DNA from: Himantopus leucocephalus
Lineage: Eukaryota; Chordata; Aves; Charadriiformes; Recurvirostridae
NCBI GenBank assembly: GCA_003993805.1
Contig: RSEF01000001.1
Coordinates: 146,997,583 to 147,061,582, forward strand
DNA length: 64,000 bases
Reading direction: 5' to 3'
A program made the position numbers and the translations under genes. A model generated the notes under the pieces. It worked only from the letters and a program-made list of their open reading frames with translations, had not been told where the DNA came from and ran no database searches. Below, piece after piece: positions 38,065 through 50,029 of the stretch (positions are counted from its first letter, which is position 1; every line of letters starts with the position of its first letter).

Positions 38065-38775
38065 CTAGTTTAAAGCTCTGTCAATAAGCCCCACTAGCTT
38101 GTGAGCCAAGACCCTCTTCCCACTTTGATAAAGGTGAATCCCATCTGATGCCAACAGTCCTGGTGCCATGTACGCCTTCCCATTATCAAAAAAACCAAAC
38201 TTGCATCAGTGACACCTGCCACGCAACCATGTATTAATAGATTGGACCCATCTGGTTCTTCCCATGTCACTGCCCGCTACTGGAAGGAGAGAGGAAAAAA
38301 TAACCTGTAGTCCAGATTCCCTTACCAACTGTCCCAAGGCCCTCAAGCCTCTTTTGATTGCCCTTGGACTACATTTTGCAGCTTCATCGCCACCGACATG
38401 GAAGAGCAATAATAGTCCAAGGTATGAGGCTAGTAATTTTTGTAGTGATGTCCTTAACCTGGGCCCCAAGGATGCAGCAGACTTCCCTAAGAGGATGGTC
38501 TGTCCAGCAATGGGACCCTCTCTTCCCCTCAGAGGGGAGTTGCCTACAACTTCTTCTTCATCTTTTCTTCCTCGTGGAGGTGGGCATGACACAGCGGGTA
38601 GGCCTTTCTGATGTTGACAAGACCTCTGGTGAAGATGGACCGTCACCCACACCACCCATTGTCTGCCCTTCCACATCCAGAGCATCATACCTGTTGTACA
38701 GAGGCACCTGGGAAGGTGGGGTGGGTAAGGAGAGGGTTTGTCTGCTGCCCCAAGCATGGACTTGCCTCCATTCAC
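38065..38775 (-). pseudogene. CR1 ORF1 C-terminal esterase (SGNH-hydrolase-like) region, broken
   Basis: Bird CR1 ORF1 proteins carry an SGNH/GDSL-type esterase domain of uncertain role in retrotransposition. Here the minus strand shows LLLLFHVGGDEAAKCSPRAI, the block-III region where active copies have G-x-N-D, so the Asn appears lost. Next come IKRGLRALGQLVRESGLQVI, FSSLLPVAGSDMGRTRW and INTWLRGRCH, then an in-frame TGA (probably a decayed CGA). After the stop the family sequence continues (FDNGKAYMAPGLLASDGIHL, with the D-G-I-H catalytic block) to a TAG near 38069. The part nearer the 5' end is Pro/Gly/Arg-rich and poorly conserved. It is inactive. Confidence 0.82.
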
Positions 38776-38900
38776 TCCTGTCCTTTAAGGTACTGCCTTC
38801 AGCCTAGCAGGGGGAGGATACAGGATCCCCTTGATCCTGGGTTTTTTTCTGGTGGCTGTTCCTTTTTCTGTCTCAGGGAGAGTAGAGCATGGTTCCAGGA

Positions 38901-41516
38901 AAGGTAACATTGAACACTTTGGGTGAGGTTTGGCTTACAGTGTAAAGTTTCTCCACATGAGCTGGGTGTCTAAGCTCCCATTACAGCCCATGGAGACCTA
39001 GTCAAAGCAACTGGAGCTTCAAGAGTAGTTCAGCTCACCCTAAAGCAGACGCTTATATCTGGATAACTGAGTATGTCCCAGACTCAGCAGACTGTACTGG
39101 CCATATAGATTAATAGATAGTGTGATAAAAAGAGACTGCTTGCAAGAATTTGAAACTCTGCACTGTACTATTCTTTGTTACGTGGTATTATTGTCAAGTT
39201 TGTTTGGGAAAGAAAGATGTGGGGAACTGCATCTTTAGAAAGCCTTGACCTAGCCCAGCTGGAAACGTGCTGTATCCAGAGGCTCATTAGTTCTCATCAG
39301 AACAACACATCATGCTACAAAAGGACATAAACGTCCAGCTGAATCACACCTCAATGCTTTCTCTGGAGAAATGCAATTGATGCTAGCTAGCATGGAGCCA
39401 AGATAACTAATTCAAAGCCCATGAAAGTACATCTGTGTTAGTAATCCAAAAGAGGTGAAAGAGAAATAAATCTCTAAATACTATACTTAAAATACCAGGC
39501 AAAGTTATGGCTCTCCATAAATATTTAATAAAAGGCATCAATAATAAATGCCTCTTCATTTCTATTCACATCTGAATCTTTAAGGTTTTATTTTGGAAAA
39601 TTAAATCTACCTACTTCACGAAGGTGGATTGCTCCCTGGTGATCAGTGAATGAACTTGGCAGACAGTGGTCACTGGGGCACACCGAGGCTTGGAATGCTC
39701 CCTGATGTGTGAATGCTCTTACTTCTACAGGAAAGAAGAGTCTGAAATGTCAGAAAGCATATTAAATAGCAAGTCTAAGTCTTTTCTGGGGAACGGGCAT
39801 GAAATTCCCACTGAAGTCGGAGTTGTGTGTATACTTGGTCTATCCAGGGGCTGAATGCGGCCCAAGACTCTTCAGAAGTTTTAACCAATGGTTGTAAAAG
39901 ACCTTATGCTTCACAGTATAAAACCCAGCTCCTTAGGCTTCTTCAAACTAGAGGCAGCTGCAATGCATTTAACCTGAAGGCTCATCCTCAGAAATACAGC
40001 CATTTGTTGCCATACAGCATTTCTTTCTTGGCTGCCATTTTCAAACTCCATCTCACTTGCCTACCATTTTCGGTGATGCCCTGGACATGCAAGTGTTTCA
40101 ACATCTCTCTTGGGCTCCAAAGTGCAGGTTTAGGCAATTCTAGGATTTGAATTCTGTATACGTGAGTTTTTCTTCATTCAGAAACCTCCTCTGGTTTCAA
40201 AATGACTCAGAGTGCATCAAGCAGTTGCATTTCAGTGTCCCAATTTTAAATACAAATAAGTGTTTAGAATACAATGTTGCCTGCTATTTGTATTAACAGT
40301 TAACATTTATTTATGGAAGCCATAGAAGACAAAACAAGGTAAAAGGCCCTTTATTCCAACGCAAGGCATTCATCTTCTTTCTTCAAAATGGATTTTGTTT
40401 TATTTTGGTATTTAAGAAACAGTGGAAAACTAATTTCTCAGTCTATGCCAAGAGGAAATAATTACACTGTATACTCCAGTTTATGAGGTACCCCAAGCTT
40501 GTTTCTTGTTTATGCTTGTCGTTAGGCACCATGAGAAGCCTATGAAAACTCTGGAAAAGATAATGAGAGCTCTGCGACTGCCTTTGTGCTGGAAGATCAT
40601 TACCTGCTCTCTTCCCCAAGAATGCTTGTGTAACAACCTGTGATGAACCATTCTTCCTTTCAACATGCAGTTACTTTAAGATCTCTGTGATATGTAATAT
40701 TATAAAGAAATTGTGTGAAAGCATGACCCTCATTAATCACCAATGGTTCTGATATGCCCAAAGAAAAAAAATACATCCAAAGACCTTTTTCACAGCTAGA
40801 TAAAAGAACTGCCTTCTTCTCTGATAGGTACGTGTATCCTTAATCTAACCAGAGAAACAGCAAAAAACTAGTAATTGCTTCTGAATCACTCCTCCTCACA
40901 TGAGCAGCTAATTTGGTTTTGACATACAGATGGTAAAAGACAAAATTTGTACTCAATAGTATAAAAAAGAGACTGTCTTTTTTCATATTTCAGCCTTCTG
41001 CAATATTGATCTTACAGGTATTGGGCATGAAGATGCTAATACGAATTACTGAATGTACATTTTTTGTTCCTTCATATCAGCACATCTTGTGCTGCAGAGC
41101 TGCAGAATCCTTTCATGTGTCAGCTGAGTTAGATATATAATCTCTTAGATGTGCTCATTCATTTTTCATACTTACCAGTAATTCACACTTTTAGTGTCTG
41201 CAAAAGGTACAGCGTGGTAGAACTGGACAGCCTACCCATAATGTAAACATACATTAAACAAGCTGTCCCATGCACTGTGAATGCAGCCCATCACCACTCT
41301 ACCATAGAGGATTTTGATATGTAAAGATTGATGCATATTTTAACCTTAAATACGTGTTTCTATCACTGCAGAGCCAGGCCAAAAGCCTAATTCTGATCTA
41401 GGGGTAGAGTTAGGTGGCGTAGATAAGCACCCATTTCAGAAGAAATCGAAGCCACCAACTTCATTACAAATGTTAATCCAGGCAAAATGATATGATGGAA
41501 AGCAGTTCATGATGCC
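38901..41516. other. AT-rich non-coding stretch, nothing recognised
   Basis: No exon, RNA gene or assignable repeat was seen between the CR1 cluster and the contig join at 41517. Confidence 0.5.
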
Positions 41517-41569
41517 NTGTGAGTGGGGCTGTAGTGTGGGGCAAGAGGGTGTTTGTCGGGCAGTGGGGT

Positions 41570-41689
41570 GCCTACGGCCATACCACCCTGAGAACGCCCG
41601 ATCTCGTCTGATCTCAGAAGCTAAGCAGGGTCGGGCCCGGTTAGTACTTAGATGGGAGACCGCCTGGGAATACCGGGTGCTGTAGGCTT
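41570..41689 (+). rRNA. 5S rRNA sequence, near complete; probably a retro-copied head, not a working gene
   Basis: The 120 nt from GCCTACGGCCATACCACCCT to TGCTGTAGGCTT align end to end with vertebrate 5S rRNA. The internal pol III promoter is well kept: box A (AAGCTAAGCAGGGTC, 41619-41633) is intact, the intermediate element reads CCCGGT, and box C (around 41650-41666, GATGGGAGACCGCCTG) has one change next to it. Compared with vertebrate 5S recalled from memory, differences lie at nt 22-26, nt 47 (a CpG-type G to A), nt 69 and nt 81. It is a single copy, fused eleven bases later to a CR1 3' tail, whereas true 5S genes are tandem arrays with T-run terminators. It is therefore most likely the 5' part of a retroposed chimera. 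Transcription from the internal promoter remains possible, with T5 at 41694-41698 as a candidate terminator. Confidence 0.93.
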
Positions 41690-41880
41690 AAAATTTTTAG
41701 CACTGGAACAGGCTGCCCAGGGAGGTTGTGGAGTCCCCTTCTCTGGAGATCTTCAAGTCTCGCCTGGATGCAGTCCTGAGTAATGTGCTCTAGGCAATCC
41801 TGCTTTGGCAGGGGAGTTGGACTAGATGATCTCTAGAGGTCCCTTCCAACTCTGAAAATTCCGTGATTCCGTGATTCCAT
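41570..41880 (+). mobile_element. 5S rRNA-CR1 chimeric retroposon (SINE-like)
   Basis: A 120-nt 5S rRNA head is followed by an 11-nt A/T-rich link (AAAATTTTTA-type) and then, from AGCACTGGAACAGG at ~41699, by the last ~180 bp of a CR1 3' UTR. The end is GATTCCGTGATTCCGTGATT-type octamers at 41880. The layout, a pol III RNA head plus a partner-LINE tail, is that of a SINE; 5S-headed SINEs (SINE3 class) are known in fishes. The tail matches the CR1 at 1-458 with about nine differences over ~155 bp. Alternatively, reverse transcriptase may have jumped once from CR1 RNA to the 3' end of 5S RNA, like the U6/L1 chimeras of mammals. The T5 before the tail argues against pol III read-through in this copy. 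A single-N contig join at 41517 obscures the left flank. No target duplication was found. Confidence 0.85.
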
Positions 41881-42846
41881 AACCTTTGCTAGAGAGTTTA
41901 CTGGAAACTCTTTGCAGTCTGGATCCTGAAAATAGTAGGGGACATTCCCTGTCAAACTGACTCTCAGAAGCCAGGTTTGGCACAGCTGCTGTGGCAAATC
42001 AACAGTAAAGCAAAGCACAAGAATGACTGGTTTTCAGTTTTGTCTCAAGTTGTGCCTTGAAACACCTGGTAGGATTTCTGGATCGGCCATCCCCCAGCAA
42101 AAAACTGGTAAAACAAGGGAAGCAGAGCCTGGTGGGATCCAGCGCTGTTTCTCCTTGTTTCCATACTAGTTGCTGCAGCAGACTGGGACATTGCCTCACA
42201 GTTTCACCACCTCCTCCTGGTCTCACAAAAATGGTTCATGCCCACCGGGCACACCCAGCTTCCCCAGTTCTTCCTGAGCGCCAGGGTTCATACGGTACCC
42301 CAATACTTGGGCATTCATATACAAGCAGACATCATTGAACCCTTGTTGTCTTCAGATTGAAGTGCATACACGTGAAGCTGTATTTCAACACATGTCTCAG
42401 AGATACAACGTCAGTTCATCAGCTAACTGAATGGCACTTGCAGTCTCAGACTGCAATAAAATCAGGCTGGTTTTATGTACAGACAGCCTGAGCCTAGAGT
42501 CCTGGCACCACTGGCACTGGTGATTTTCTTAATAGGAGAGCAGAGCCTAGAGGGATAAAAATAAGTAGCTTTTGATTCTGAGAGATTTAATAGAAGCAGA
42601 CATGTCTGCTGTGAAAAATTCAAGGGTGAAAATTTGTTTTGATATCCCAGTCCCATGGAAATCTACATTTTCCATTAACTTTAATAAAGTCTCAATTTTG
42701 TTGCTGGAACTCAACTCAGCTGTTTCTCTCCTTGGCTAACCCAGAGATATTTCCTCATCAGAGATGTCCGCACTTCCTACAATACAACTAGTGGTTTTAC
42801 ACCTGGGGCAAGCCCAGGGTCCCCCTTTATCCTTGTCCTACGTAAC
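41881..42846. other. Non-coding stretch, possibly including more of an ancient CR1/L3
   Basis: No gene was seen. The older CR1/L3-like tail that follows may extend back to about 42740, but the wording there is too diverged to delimit. Confidence 0.45.
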
Positions 42847-42923
42847 CACTGCTAGTTGCCGTCAAAGACAGAGTACAGGACGAGACAGCCCTTTTGTCTG
42901 AACGAAATGTTCCTATGTTCTTA
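42847..42923 (+). mobile_element. Ancient CR1/L3-like LINE, 3' end
   Basis: GCTAGTTGCCGTCAAAGACA, GAGTACAGGACGAGACAGCC, CTTTTGTCTGAACGAAATGT and TCCTATGTTCTTAG follow in order. This matches the characteristic 3' end of old reptile-type CR1/L3 elements (GACAGGATACTGGG..., ...GACCTTTGGTCTGACCC..., ...TTCCTATGTTC). It lies in plus orientation. Only the last ~80 bp is certain. Confidence 0.8.
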
Positions 42924-44287
42924 GAAGACAAAAATGCTGCATGTTCTTTAACACACCATTAACTCACAGGAACAGTTATCTTGCATCAGCACAGATGGAT
43001 TACCCTTGTCCAACTGATTTTAATCACACTACAAAGCCACAATTTAATGGGTCTTCACTGGTACTCTGCTTAATCATGTTATCTTTTTAGATCTGCGGAC
43101 ATCTCCTGTGGTTCTTGATGCTACATTATGCTGAGCTACTCTGATCTTTTCACTGAGGATGGTTTGGGAACTTGTCTTTCTGGACTCATGGAGGAAATTG
43201 TAGGGCACCATTAGTGGACCATTAGCTCTTGAGAGTGACTTAGCCAATGTAAATGGAAGCGGCATCTTAGCCTAACTGGGCAGGTTAATCTAAGTATGAA
43301 GCATCAGCACATTTAGGTGAGAGCTAAGGATGGGGGGAGGTTAGCATCCAACAACTTAAACTTGCACTGAGCGCTCATAAGGCATTAATAGTTTGAAAAC
43401 ATGCAAACGGACAAGAATCTGTTTTCTCCTCTAAACAGAAAGCACAACACTGGAAGGAAAAACATGGGTCACGGTGACAAAACCCTCAGCCACCACAGGC
43501 ACCCACATCATCCAATCCTTTTCCTGCTCCAGTCCATCTAAAAAGTAATTAGCTCACTCCCGTCATTCTTACAGGAAGGCTGTCACAGGCCCTCATTGCT
43601 TCTGATTTCCAGCCCACATTTATTCATAGCCCCTGAATATACGGGAATGAAAATGTCAGTGCTGAGAGTTGTGACTACTAGTAGCTTGGAAACAAAAGGT
43701 CTTTTGCTTGTGTCTGGGGAGCCACTGGCAGATCCACGTCATCGTCTGCAAGCAAAACACCTCACATACGGCATGGATGATAAAGTCAGTGACATACCTT
43801 GTGCCTGATCTCCAGAGACCTACGTGGAGACATATGCTGAAAAGTGCATGAGTTGAGGAGTCTTGCTAGAAGCATTTAACTGCAGCTGAAACACAGAGCA
43901 TGTTTTATCAGAGAATTAGTAAAGCAAACCACTTGCTCAGGGGCTGTATGGCTGTTTTGCATGAAGAGAAACTCATCAGCCAGGACAACAGCGTGACAGC
44001 TCTCGCTTCAGCCAGGTCTGACACATCAGGGCTGCAGAAAGGGAAAAAGCAGGAGGCTGCAGCACTGAGTGCGCCACGAACAGCCAAGAAGCAGTGACAC
44101 CAGTCCTGGTGCATCATATCTCAGATTGCTGTTTTGGTCTTTGGTAAACATTAAGAGCTGGAGCCTTCCCAAAGGCTTGCTGCAGTCTAAAAAAAAAAAA
44201 AAAAGACCAGACCTCAGGGCAAAAAGGAAGGGGCAGAGGGATTGCAGGAATATTCCACTTTTCTCTCTCAGCTAGGACTGGAAGGTT
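42924..44287. other. Non-coding stretch with a short poly-A run
   Basis: No gene was recognised. A run of ~15 A lies near 44190-44204, without a recognisable retrocopy beside it. Confidence 0.5.
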
Positions 44288-44715
44288 AGTTGTTACTCAT
44301 TTGATCTGAATATCATTTCTCAGGAGGAGAAGTGAAAAGGGAAGATGTATTTGCTCATGCAGCCCCTGCAAGTAGGTAGCTGTGCAGACAGGAATGCAAA
44401 AGTCAGGGACAACAAAGTATTCAGGTAAGAGGGAGCCTGACCTGTGAAGGGGCAGAAGTAGAGTCCCAGATCTACTTTTCACTTTGTGCCTGTATTAATC
44501 ANAGTTGTTACTCATTTGATCTGAATATCATTTCTCAGGAGGAGAAGTGAAAAGGGAAGATGTATTTGCTCATGCAGCCCCTGCAAGTAGGTAGCTGTGC
44601 AGACAGGAATGCAAAAGTCAGGGACAACAAAGTATTCAGGTAAGAGGGAGCCTGGCCTGTGAAGGGGCAGAAGTAGAGTCCCAGATCTACTTTCCACTTT
44701 GTGCCTGTATTAATC
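44288..44715 (+). repeat. Assembly-type duplication around a single N (~213 bp twice)
   Basis: 44288-44500 is repeated at 44503-44715 with two visible mismatches (GACCTG/GGCCTG and CTTTTC/CTTTCC), separated by a single N at 44502. Two nearly identical 61-codon minus frames result from it. As at 24 kb and 36 kb, unmerged overlapping contig ends are the likely cause. Confidence 0.9.
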
Positions 44716-47700
44716 TTTAGGTCATCTGTGGAAAAAATAAGGGATAATGCCCTCACATCAGGGAGCTTCACCCCTTTGCAATTCCCTAACCAGTATCTGG
44801 GTGAGGGATGTCTGCCTGTCTCCTTATGGCCCAAGCTTCTGAGCAAACTCAAACCCCCAGACACGGGTTCGAAAAACCATGAAACGAATTGTAATCCCCA
44901 GCAGCGGGGCAGAGGCAGAGACCATGTTGAGTTTTCAGTCTCCAAAGCTCAGAACACAACCTGGGTTTTCTTCTCCAAAACAAGAGGGCTCCCAGGAAAA
45001 GGAAACCAGGCCTGAGCCTGGGAGAGAGGCAGAGTTATCCTCATACAAAGACAAGGGCTCCACAGGGACGTGGTGAGAGCGCTGGGGTGTGGCAAAAGAT
45101 GCCCTGAGGGGCATCCAACCCTCAAAAGCTGATGAGTTCTCTACCCTTTCAGTAAGCCCAAGGTGGTTTGTTCACTTCATTCACCTGAATGGCCCTAACT
45201 GTTCAATTTGCTGAAAAAAAAACCCTAAAAGCTCAAACCAAGCATTTACCTTATGCTGCCACCTGATGTGATATAACATGACATACAGTGCCATCTGCAG
45301 CCACAGCCTATATCCTAAAATAACTTAATATAATATGTCATGACATGAAATAATAGGAAATGATGCATGACAAATTAATACCTAAAATACAGTAGCAGCT
45401 GGATGTGCAATCCCTCCTTTGATAGTTCTCATAGCACGCCTGTTGGAACAGTTTCCCATGTTGAACATTAAGAGACACTGCACACCGACTCCCTTTGCAG
45501 TACACGAGACCATGGCAAATCCCTTAGGTTTGCACCACAAACCCATGGCTTCTGGAGCTTTTACTTTTTACTTGGTAGGATACACTGTGAACCTCTTACC
45601 AAGCATTTTCACAGTTCACCACATATGACAGACAGCACCAACACACCAGCTTTGATTTTGGTACAGACATTTCAAGGCCACCAGGTTCGGAGGTTCTGCT
45701 TGATTTCAGGGAGTTAATGTGAAGAGTTGCCTCTGCATTTCTTAGCCCAAGGCATGTTTCAGGGGTACTTGAAGTGTCTGCACAGTAAGGCTGAATTCTG
45801 CTTTGCTTTTTTTTTTGTCTGTATAGACTTGGTGTACAAAGGGTACTTTTTAGAGACAGAGTGCTTTAAAGGTGTATAATACAAGTAAAGGATCTTTCAT
45901 GACACTGACATTTTCGCATTACACACATTTCGTGCGAGCCAGCTGGACAGCACAGAAGTGTACAAGGAGCATGGAATTATGCTTACCATACAATGAAATG
46001 AGCTGCTATAAGATTTTGGGAGAAAGATAAAATGCTTTACGTGTGCACCAAAGCCAATAACCAATTCCATAACAAATTGCTTTTTCAGACAAAAAAGTCT
46101 TTGTACAGTTACAGAAGTGAACCCACTGTTTCAAACTTTAATGGATCAACTGCACTCAATCAACTGTTACTACAGTAATGATACAACATATGTTGCAGCA
46201 ATCAGTCTGCAGTCTTAGGTCATTTACTTTGGTTTAGATAAAATGAATTAGATGTATTTTTCCTAGCTGAACCACCACTGGTTGTTTAAACTTAAGAAGT
46301 GAAAATTGTGTTGTTCATTCCAAGCTATTTTAAGAAAGAAGCATTTTAAGATTAGGTTTTTAATATAAATATGCACATATTCCATTGAAAAAAATATGAA
46401 AAATAAACATGTTTCCACGGATGCAAATAGCATCATTGTGGAAATTTATTCTTCAGTCACACACTCTCTTTTTCCATCACGTGTTTCAGGTGATATGGAG
46501 TGCAGAGTCACATACCTCTGGCTTTGAAAATTTGCTATCAATAATCACATTGGTTGCCAAGAAGGAATGCATCCAGGCTTTAGAACCATGTTTATTTCCC
46601 ACTACGCTTTTAATCTCCTTAATAAGAATTTGAATCTCTGATATTTAGAGAACTGGAGAAGTCAGTTAACTTGGATTGCATTCACTTTTATGGGTTACTT
46701 CGGTTTTTCATATACTGATTATTTCCAAGCATTACTTTGTAGAATCACAGATATTATTCACACTGGCGTTACTAATATTATGTTCTTAAATCTCTCTCCT
46801 CTGTCTGGCATATTTGTATGAGAACCTGACATCCAGAAGTGCCATCTGTTCGAGTTACATATAGAGCACTCAGCCTCAGGAGTTCAGGGCAATAAAGATT
46901 CCTGTGTGCTCTGAAGCACCAACCTCCAAGTCAGTCCTGCTAAGATGCACTGTGACTGACTTTAAACCATCCATGCAAATTTATGCATATATACACTTAG
47001 TAAGTTAACCTTGACGAGGAAGGAAAAAAAGGAACTGCTATTTCATTCCACAGAACATACAAGGTTTGTGGCAAACAGATCTGTCATCATAAACCTTCAC
47101 ACTCTAAGCATTTTTCTCTATAAAAGCCTTGCTGAAAAAAGGAAAATCATGGAAACTTCCTAATCTTTTTATGGAATTTTGCTGTCAATTTTGGGAACAG
47201 GACCACAGATTCTGGATCTTTTCCTACAGCACTTGAGAGCTACTGCGTCTATAAAAGTGAGAACAAAACAAACCTTACTGACAATCAAACACAATAAAGG
47301 AGTTGCATAATACAGGCTTTCTATGAAAATGATCTATCCACTGTTCATTACCTGACACTCAAACAAGCTTCATCCACCAAAGGTCAGGTCAAAATACTAA
47401 GAAATATAATGCTATCTAAGTCAGCTGCAGAATTATGAAGACAATTCAGAAATTGGTGGCTTTGTCAAGTACTTCAGAAAAATGCTACCAGCCGACATAT
47501 TGAACTTTCTACTTCATACCTTCAAGGATAACAAATAGCCTGTCACGTTAGCTCCTGCAATGTAATTAGCATTAATAGCTACATAAAGTAAGCAATTACT
47601 TTCAAAGCGTGATGGATGCAAGTATAGTTTCTTAACAATAACAGCTGAGAGTTCCTATCTAAAACCACAGCAATTCATCTTGAATGACTCACGTAATATT

Positions 47701-50029
47701 ACTTCTACTCTTCAACCAGTATAGGATGCTGATTCAACCCCAACAATGCCTTTGCTTTCGCAAAAATAAAGTCCTCAGAGGCAATTTTCCAAAACAAATA
47801 TTCTTAATCCTCCTCATAACGTGAAACAGAATGTCAATACAATCACACAAAAAGTTTGAAATGTATGGATTTAATTCTCACTCTCTGGAAAACTTTGGTC
47901 TTTGCACATTTCCCTTTATAAATACAAATTTTTGTGACAACCTTGGGAAATCAACTTTCCTTTGGGAATTATAGTTGACTTGTACTATACATGTCTTGGC
48001 AGAGATGCTAAATAAGGGTTTAAAATCATACAACAATTCAGCAAAAGTATAACCTTCATTTTTCATTGCAAATTTAGAAACATTTGCATTGCATTTTCCA
48101 GTGGTTTCAATCTTAGATCTTAAAGCAAAAATAATTAACTACACTGCATCCAAAAGTAATCAGTTTTTAACAGCATGAAATAGACACTGACAATAAAGCT
48201 AAAAGGCATAATAGAATATTTTTTTCCAATATTCATAAATGGGGGTTTTTTGAAGTTACAAGATTTATAATGTACATGGGTATACCCAGCCCAAAGCATC
48301 CAGACCTGGAACAAATAATTTCATGTTGAGAAAACAGCAACAACTCTATCCATAGTATGTACACACAGGGTGGGAGTGTCCTGGTTGCAGATTCATTTCA
48401 GAAGGATCAGTTACAAGAAAAGAACTAACCATGGAAAAGAATAGTGAAATACTGATACTATCAAACATTAATTTGTTGTGAAGTTTAAGCAAGCAGTAGA
48501 TGGAAACTATGCTGGAAGATAGGAGCGATTAACCGTAATAGGAAATTTATCCTTCTAATAGGGCAGAGAATCTCTATGGGCATTCAGTCACTTAATATAT
48601 TCTTTAGATAGGTATTCTGTGGGTTCTTTGAGTTCAAATACTCAGAACCTCGGAAGACTTCAAATTGTATGGTTGCCTCAATGAATTACAAACTGAAGAG
48701 AACACAAAAACTTCTGCAAAGAACCTACAATAGAAATAAAATGCAAGAATCTCTGTTTTTCCATGTGGTGAATACCTGGCATCTCAGTAACACTGGAAGA
48801 GCAGCAGTAGCTTAAGACAGTGCCCTTATTCTGTTTGCTGTTTTCTCTAGCTGGTGGCTATAGAACATGTATGGACCAGAGGGTGCTGGGAGTTAACAGA
48901 TTTTATTGTTTTCCATGCTTTTCGCTTAGCAGTTTACATATTTTTCCAACTCTTTTCAATTATTTTTCATACTATTTTAAATTATTTATTTCTATAATTA
49001 GTATATAATTAATCTAAAACATTCCACATATTCATATGAAGGTAAGTGCAAAGTGCTTTGGAATAAACTTACTAAATGTACTTATAAAAGTATGTCTAAC
49101 ACGTTCAAGAAAAAAAAAAAGAAGGCAAGCATAGTGTAAGCTTTCTGACAATAATCCCCTTATTGCCCAGACTCCTTGTGTTTGAGAAACCAAAGACAAG
49201 ATTTTGAACAGCCTGTCACAGGCAAAATGTTACAATATACCAGAGAATCAAAAGAGAGAGAATTTAATCTTTTTATTACAGTGGAAAAAGCCATTGATGC
49301 TCCCAAGGAGGCTCTGCAAGGAAAGAGTAAAGAATGGACAGAGGGTGCCTACCCCAGCGAAGCATCCTGTTTACACCCATCCTTTCTTCTGTGCCAGAAC
49401 ACGTGAGACTGAACCTTGAAGCCAATAGGGTAACATCAAGAATAAATTGCGTCCTTTGTCTACAAATATTGGCTGGTGTTGTATGCACAAAGTTTGTGTT
49501 TCTCTCAAAGCACGCTGTCCAACTTGCTTCAAATACTGCGACCTCCAAAGCCTCAGTTTCACATTTGAAAAGCTGTACTGCATCTGGGCAGGTCACATTT
49601 GCTGTCATCTACTACACCTGCCATTGGTAAGGCCACAAACATACCTGGTGTTTGCTGTAATGTTCATTTCACTGAGTTAGCCCTACACACAAAGTGAGGT
49701 TTGATTCTCTTCCATGGGCACTTGACTGCAAGATTAAAAACTATACAGCTATAAAGTCACTACAGTTCTCCCTCCTGCAAAGGAGTATGCCCATGAGTGA
49801 CCATGCTGACATGAGAGGTTTCATGGGAACTCCTGAATATCCTGAGCCAATGTTCTCTGAAAATGACATGGTTTTTATGTGTTGGAAGCTGTATAAAAAC
49901 TTTATAAAAAATTGAATTTTGAATTTCTACACATTCTGAATTCTATGATTTCTGTAATTTTTAGTGTCTCAGACTATATTCTTTTTTGTTATGTGTCTCC
50001 CTATAATAAGCATCTTGTTCACAATTGCA
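44716..50029. other. Long AT-rich non-coding stretch, nothing recognised
   Basis: No RNA gene, recent repeat or convincing exon was found. The overlapping frames at 49176-49680 on both strands carry no known motif and overlap each other. Confidence 0.5.

Larger units (their letters stand above)
36421..38900 (-). mobile_element. Near full-span CR1 LINE with its reverse transcriptase lost at an assembly gap
   Basis: On the minus strand the copy starts around 38900 in 5'/ORF1 sequence, passes the ORF1 esterase domain (ending ~38069) and enters ORF2 with a full but damaged endonuclease (about 37940-36900). The EN-RT linker follows (to 36591), then 100 N. After the gap only the last 70 bp of the 3' UTR is seen (36490-36421, ending in ATTCTATG-type octamers). 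The ~2-kb reverse transcriptase expected in between is absent from the assembly. The gap is exactly 100 N and so is probably a placeholder of unknown true size. Stops and frameshifts show the copy is inactive. The 5' edge is approximate. Confidence 0.88.

Noticed and set aside
38264..38907. Plus-strand frames of 98-149 codons
   Set aside because: They are antisense shadows of the CR1 ORF1 region on the minus strand.
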